A DNA stretch of 64,000 nucleotides from Streptomyces flaveolus. Its GTDB lineage: Bacteria > Actinomycetota > Actinomycetes > Streptomycetales > Streptomycetaceae. Each line of letters opens with the position of its first letter. The stretch's first letter is position 1. The stretch is taken from positions 27,745 through 91,744 of the forward strand of contig NZ_JNWV01000038.1 of assembly GCF_000716535.1 (NCBI RefSeq), in the 5' to 3' direction. Both the position numbers and the translations under genes were made by a program. This document shows positions 61,001 to 64,000 of this stretch, piece after piece. A model generated the notes under the pieces. The model was not told the DNA's origin and did no database searches. It worked only from the letters and a program-made list of their open reading frames with translations.

Positions 61001-61104
61001 GCGCGAGGGAGCCCGAGAGGGTGTACACCGGAGGTGTTCCGGCTGTCTTCGGAGGCGGCAGTGCCCTTCGCTCACATTCTGAGACTCCCGTCCCACCCAC
61101 TTGA
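58087..61104 (+). CDS. cdgF: membrane PAS-GGDEF protein with degenerate EAL domain (CdgF-like)
   Basis: A 1005-residue protein from GTG 58087, which follows GGGAGG at 5-base spacing. About ten membrane helices (residues 38-390) precede a PAS domain (HFRSLVQGSSDVIMIAAPNG), an intact GGDEF motif at 605-609, and an EAL domain in which EAL is replaced (SAQARW at 738-743). Other EAL positions are also altered: ELSDTDP, LDGFGSGYAAI and KLDRGLVEG. So a diguanylate cyclase is likely, with an inactive or binding EAL domain. Domain order and position match S. coelicolor CdgF (recalled as SCO5511). It ends inside the -35 box of the ilv leader. Confidence 0.88.
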   Translation: MSAPPSVTTTLDGAARAPHPHEAPPPRRLAIGDNTRLMEQLVLALICAAYAVGAAFDWGTSQVALIMGDFGLSAAAGTAAVSCFLYARSRRVRFRSAWLLFALSSAMAALGNAVWGWYEVVLGRAVPSPSYADLFFLCFAPPAIVGLLVLAKRPVTRAGWICLGLDAWLIGGSLLTLSWSLALAQAARFDGSSVAHAALSLAYPLLDIALVSMVLALHFRRAPGNRTAVNTAIGALALTVMCDALFTSPLLHSSYRSGQLLDAGWFAGSLLLAYAPWAAPRRRRAREIRVADGHTRVVHEHMPGRRSTGHQLPLSAPGGELTRYPSGRPLTGSLAALTPYLAAAVCTLGILYNVLNGRRPDHVVLITAGAVVLALVIRQGIMLLDNITLTQELAQKENHFRSLVQGSSDVIMIAAPNGILRYVSPAAAGVYGRPAEELVGTELAGLIHPEDLGCVVHEVRRFLAASPLEEPTTRIECRFRSGDGGWLNVESTVNRHHGGLIFNSRDVTERVRLQAQLQHNAEHDPLTDLPNRALFTKRVQQALSGRRATDRGAALRGTAVLFIDLDGFKAVNDTIGHQAGDELLVQAARRLQDAVRQGDTASRLGGDEFAALIVGDGTRDRAARERNILELADRLRVTLSHPYAIDGNDVRVNASIGVAFAEPGLGAGELLRNADLAMYRAKSAGKGRVELYKPQMQQDVVRKAELATRLRAALHDGEFALLHQPVVCLQNGRITAVSAQARWRSSQGVLFTPAEFLRVAEDGDKTAELDRWILREAVEQAAERAATGIVVPVAVRMSARRLLDRSMPLGSVEALLTRHGLPPGALVIELSDTDPRVSLDELERRLTALSRLGVRIALDGFGSGYAAITALRRLPVDMLKLDRGLVEGVVESARLHKITSGLLRIAGDLGLQSVAEGVDLPEQVVALRAMGCTHGQGMAFAGPLDEYRLRRALGSGHYPVPHAPAEPAFAGSAREPERVYTGGVPAVFGGGSALRSHSETPVPPT

Positions 61105-61130
61105 CACGTGGTGCGTGTCGGGGGGAGGGT
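61101..61130 (+). promoter_or_regulatory. candidate ilvB promoter
   Basis: TTGACA at 61101-61106, overlapping the upstream stop codon, and GAGGGT at 61125-61130 are 18 bases apart. Transcription would start close to the leader ATG at 61138. The same GGGGGAGGG could instead be the leader ribosome site from an earlier promoter. Confidence 0.4.
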
Positions 61131-61137
61131 CAGTGCC

Positions 61138-61179
61138 ATGCGCACCCGAATTCTCGTACTTGGACAGCGCGTCGGCTGA
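61138..61179 (+). CDS. ilv operon leader peptide (13 residues)
   Basis: ATG 61138 to TGA 61179 encodes MRTRILVLGQRVG. Five of its 13 residues are branched-chain amino acids (Ile, Leu, Val, Leu, Val), four of them consecutive. It precedes an intrinsic terminator and ilvB, the arrangement of ribosome-mediated attenuation described for branched-chain operons in actinobacteria. GGGGGAGGG lies 9 bases upstream. Confidence 0.82.
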   Translation: MRTRILVLGQRVG

Positions 61180-61233
61180 GCTGGGACCCACCGGAGGACG
61201 ATCCGGAATCCCCAGCGACCTCACCGGCGCGCT

Positions 61234-61267
61234 CCCCTCGCTTGCCTTGCGGCACGAGGGGTTTTTT
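61234..61267 (+). terminator. ilvB attenuator
   Basis: CCCCTCG (61234-61240) pairs with CGAGGGG (61255-61261), with an inner GCC/GGC pair, and is followed at once by six T residues (61262-61267). A true T-run terminator is rare in Streptomyces, and it lies 80 bases before ilvB, as needed for attenuation. A second hairpin (GCACGA/TCGTGC, about 61271-61289) follows. Confidence 0.85.
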
Positions 61268-61347
61268 GTTGCACGAGTGCCTTTCGTGCAGCGCTCGAAA
61301 TCCGCCCGAACCTCGCAAAAACCCTCAGCATCGAGAAGAGAATGCCG

Positions 61348-63198
61348 ATGACCGAGCAGGCCACCGGGGCCCACCATCCGCAGCCGCGGCCCCGTTCCGG
61401 AGGACAGCAGTCCGCCCCCGTCGAGCACGTCACGGGTGCGCAGTCCCTCATCCGCTCCCTCGAGGAGGTCGGCGCGGACACGGTATTCGGCATTCCGGGC
61501 GGTGCGATCCTGCCGGCGTACGACCCGTTGATGGACTCCACCCGGGTGCGGCACGTCCTGGTCCGGCACGAGCAGGGCGCGGGCCACGCGGCCACCGGTT
61601 ACGCGCAGGCCACCGGCAAGGTCGGCGTCTGCATGGCGACCTCCGGCCCGGGCGCGACGAACCTGGTGACGCCGATCGCCGACGCGCACATGGACTCCGT
61701 GCCGCTGGTCGCGATCACCGGCCAGGTCGCCTCCAAGGCGATCGGCACGGACGCCTTCCAGGAGGCGGACATCGTCGGCATCACCATGCCGATCACCAAG
61801 CACAACTTCCTCGTCACCAAGGCCGAGGACATCCCGCGGGTCATCGCGCAGGCGTTCCACATCGCCTCCACCGGCCGCCCGGGCCCGGTCCTCGTCGACA
61901 TCGCCAAGGACGCGCTCCAGGCGAAGACCACCTTCTCCTGGCCCCCCGTCATGGACCTGCCCGGCTACCGCCCGGTGACCAAGCCGCACGCCAAGCAGAT
62001 CCGCGAGGCCGCCAAGCTGATCACCGCCGCCAGGCGGCCGGTCCTGTACGTCGGCGGCGGCGTCCTCAAGGCGCACGCCACCGCCGAACTGAAGGTCCTC
62101 GCCGAGCTGACCGGCGCCCCGGTCACCACCACGCTGATGGCGCTCGGCGCGTTCCCCGACAGCCACCCGCTGCACCTGGGCATGCCCGGCATGCACGGCA
62201 GCGTCGCCGCCGTCACCGCGCTGCAGAAGGCCGACCTGATCGTGGCCCTCGGTGCCCGCTTCGACGACCGCGTCACCGGCAAGCTGGACAGCTTCGCCCC
62301 CTACGCCAAGATCGTCCACGCGGACATCGACCCGGCCGAGATCGGCAAGAACCGCGAGGCCGACGTGCCGATCGTCGGCGACGCCCGCGAGGTCATCGCC
62401 GATCTGGTCCAGGCCGTCCAGAAGGAGCACAGCGAGGGCCACAAGGGCGACTACACCGCCTGGTGGAGCGACCTCAATCGGTGGCGCGAGACCTACCCCC
62501 TCGGCTACGACCAGCCCGGGGACGGCTCGCTCTCCCCGCAGGCGGTCATCGAGCGCATCGGGCAGCTCGCCCCCGAGGGCACGATCTTCGCGGCGGGCGT
62601 CGGCCAGCACCAGATGTGGGCCGCGCACTTCATCCAGTACGACACGCCCGCCACCTGGCTGAACTCCGGCGGCGCCGGGACGATGGGCTACGCGGTCCCG
62701 GCCGCGATGGGCGCCAAGGCCGGCCAGCCGGGCCGTACCGTCTGGGCGATCGACGGCGACGGCTGCTTCCAGATGACCAATCAGGAACTGACCACCTGCG
62801 CCCTGAACAACATCCCGATCAAGGTCGCCATCATCAACAACGGCGCCCTCGGGATGGTCCGCCAGTGGCAGACCCTCTTCTACAACCAGCGCTACTCCAA
62901 CACCGTGCTGCACAGCGGCCCCGAGGACATCAACCCGGAGGCCAAGGGCACGCGCGTGCCGGACTTCGTGAAGCTGTCCGAGGCGATGGGCTGCGTGGGC
63001 CTGCGCTGCGAGCGCCCGGAGGACCTGGACAAGGTCATCGCGGAGGCCAACTCCATCAACGACCGCCCTGTCGTCGTGGACTTCATCGTCCACGAGGACG
63101 CGATGGTCTGGCCGATGGTCGCCGCCGGCACCTCCAACGACGAGATCATGGCCGCCCGGGACGTCCGCCCCGACTTCGGCGACAACGAAGACGACTGA
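61348..63198 (+). CDS. ilvB: acetolactate synthase large subunit
   Basis: A 616-residue thiamine-diphosphate enzyme making acetolactate or acetohydroxybutyrate, the first common step of branched-chain amino acid synthesis. The catalytic Glu is in [16 protein letters not shown]; the ThDP/Mg site is [13 protein letters not shown] with downstream NN; the FAD region follows [10 protein letters not shown]. The first 30 residues are Pro/Gly/Gln-rich. ATG 61348 is preferred over 61342 because GAGAAGAG is then at 8-base spacing. Under leader-peptide attenuation. Confidence 0.96.
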   Translation: MTEQATGAHHPQPRPRSGGQQSAPVEHVTGAQSLIRSLEEVGADTVFGIPGGAILPAYDPLMDSTRVRHVLVRHEQGAGHAATGYAQATGKVGVCMATSGPGATNLVTPIADAHMDSVPLVAITGQVASKAIGTDAFQEADIVGITMPITKHNFLVTKAEDIPRVIAQAFHIASTGRPGPVLVDIAKDALQAKTTFSWPPVMDLPGYRPVTKPHAKQIREAAKLITAARRPVLYVGGGVLKAHATAELKVLAELTGAPVTTTLMALGAFPDSHPLHLGMPGMHGSVAAVTALQKADLIVALGARFDDRVTGKLDSFAPYAKIVHADIDPAEIGKNREADVPIVGDAREVIADLVQAVQKEHSEGHKGDYTAWWSDLNRWRETYPLGYDQPGDGSLSPQAVIERIGQLAPEGTIFAAGVGQHQMWAAHFIQYDTPATWLNSGGAGTMGYAVPAAMGAKAGQPGRTVWAIDGDGCFQMTNQELTTCALNNIPIKVAIINNGALGMVRQWQTLFYNQRYSNTVLHSGPEDINPEAKGTRVPDFVKLSEAMGCVGLRCERPEDLDKVIAEANSINDRPVVVDFIVHEDAMVWPMVAAGTSNDEIMAARDVRPDFGDNEDD

Positions 63199-63218
63199 GC
63201 GAGGAAGAGCAACAAGAC

Positions 63219-64000
<782 letters not shown>

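Overview
The window is very GC-rich. Coding regions have strongly G/C-biased third positions, GTG starts are frequent, adjacent genes often share a GTGA stop/start, and only one in-frame TTA codon was noticed. This points to a Streptomyces (or very close actinomycete) chromosome core. From memory, not checked here, the gene order resembles the S. coelicolor region from about SCO5463 to SCO5514. No phage, integrase, IS element, CRISPR array, rRNA or tRNA was found.

Layout. 1-5.8 kb: a partial MerR-type regulator, a two-EF-hand protein, two 5'-truncated genes meeting head to head (ABC ATPase / alcohol dehydrogenase), an F420/NADP-type reductase, a GH25 lysozyme, a secreted PI-PLC and a secreted M28 aminopeptidase. 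5.8-10.5 kb: a minus-strand glycine/serine catabolic group (gcvT, gcvH, glyA, sdaA) behind a tandem glycine riboswitch. Together they turn glycine into serine and serine into pyruvate; gcvP is not in the window. 10.6-13.2 kb: a P-loop protein and two SseB-family proteins. 13.5-20.1 kb: a five-gene oligopeptide ABC transporter operon whose last ATPase has a long repetitive tail. 20.1-28.2 kb: an M1 peptidase, a TRIC-type channel, a membrane esterase, a thioesterase, a WYL regulator with its divergent target, and a TetR regulator with divergent small membrane proteins.

28.2-37.1 kb: cysteine desulfurase and mnmA (tRNA thiolation), an amidase, small enzymes, a MetE-like protein and ligA. 37.3-40.6 kb: an RmdB-like GGDEF-EAL protein carrying the TTA codon, followed by repeated copies of its own 3' end. 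40.6-45.5 kb: a TetR/membrane protein/cupin group and gatC-gatA-small ORF-gatB. 45.5-57.7 kb: a methyltransferase, an MMPL transporter, an acetyltransferase, a large LuxR-type ATPase regulator, a sugar dehydrogenase lipoprotein, an aldo/keto reductase with a 40-bp tandem array after its stop, and a hydroxyacid dehydrogenase. 58.1-64 kb: a CdgF-like GGDEF protein with a degenerate EAL domain, then ilvB-ilvN-ilvC with a leader peptide and attenuator.

Most unusual observations: three intergenic tandem-repeat arrays, two of them built from the 3' end of the adjacent gene; the reciprocal truncation near 1.76 kb; the lone TTA codon beside the GGDEF motif of the RmdB-like protein; and a structured palindromic element before gatC.
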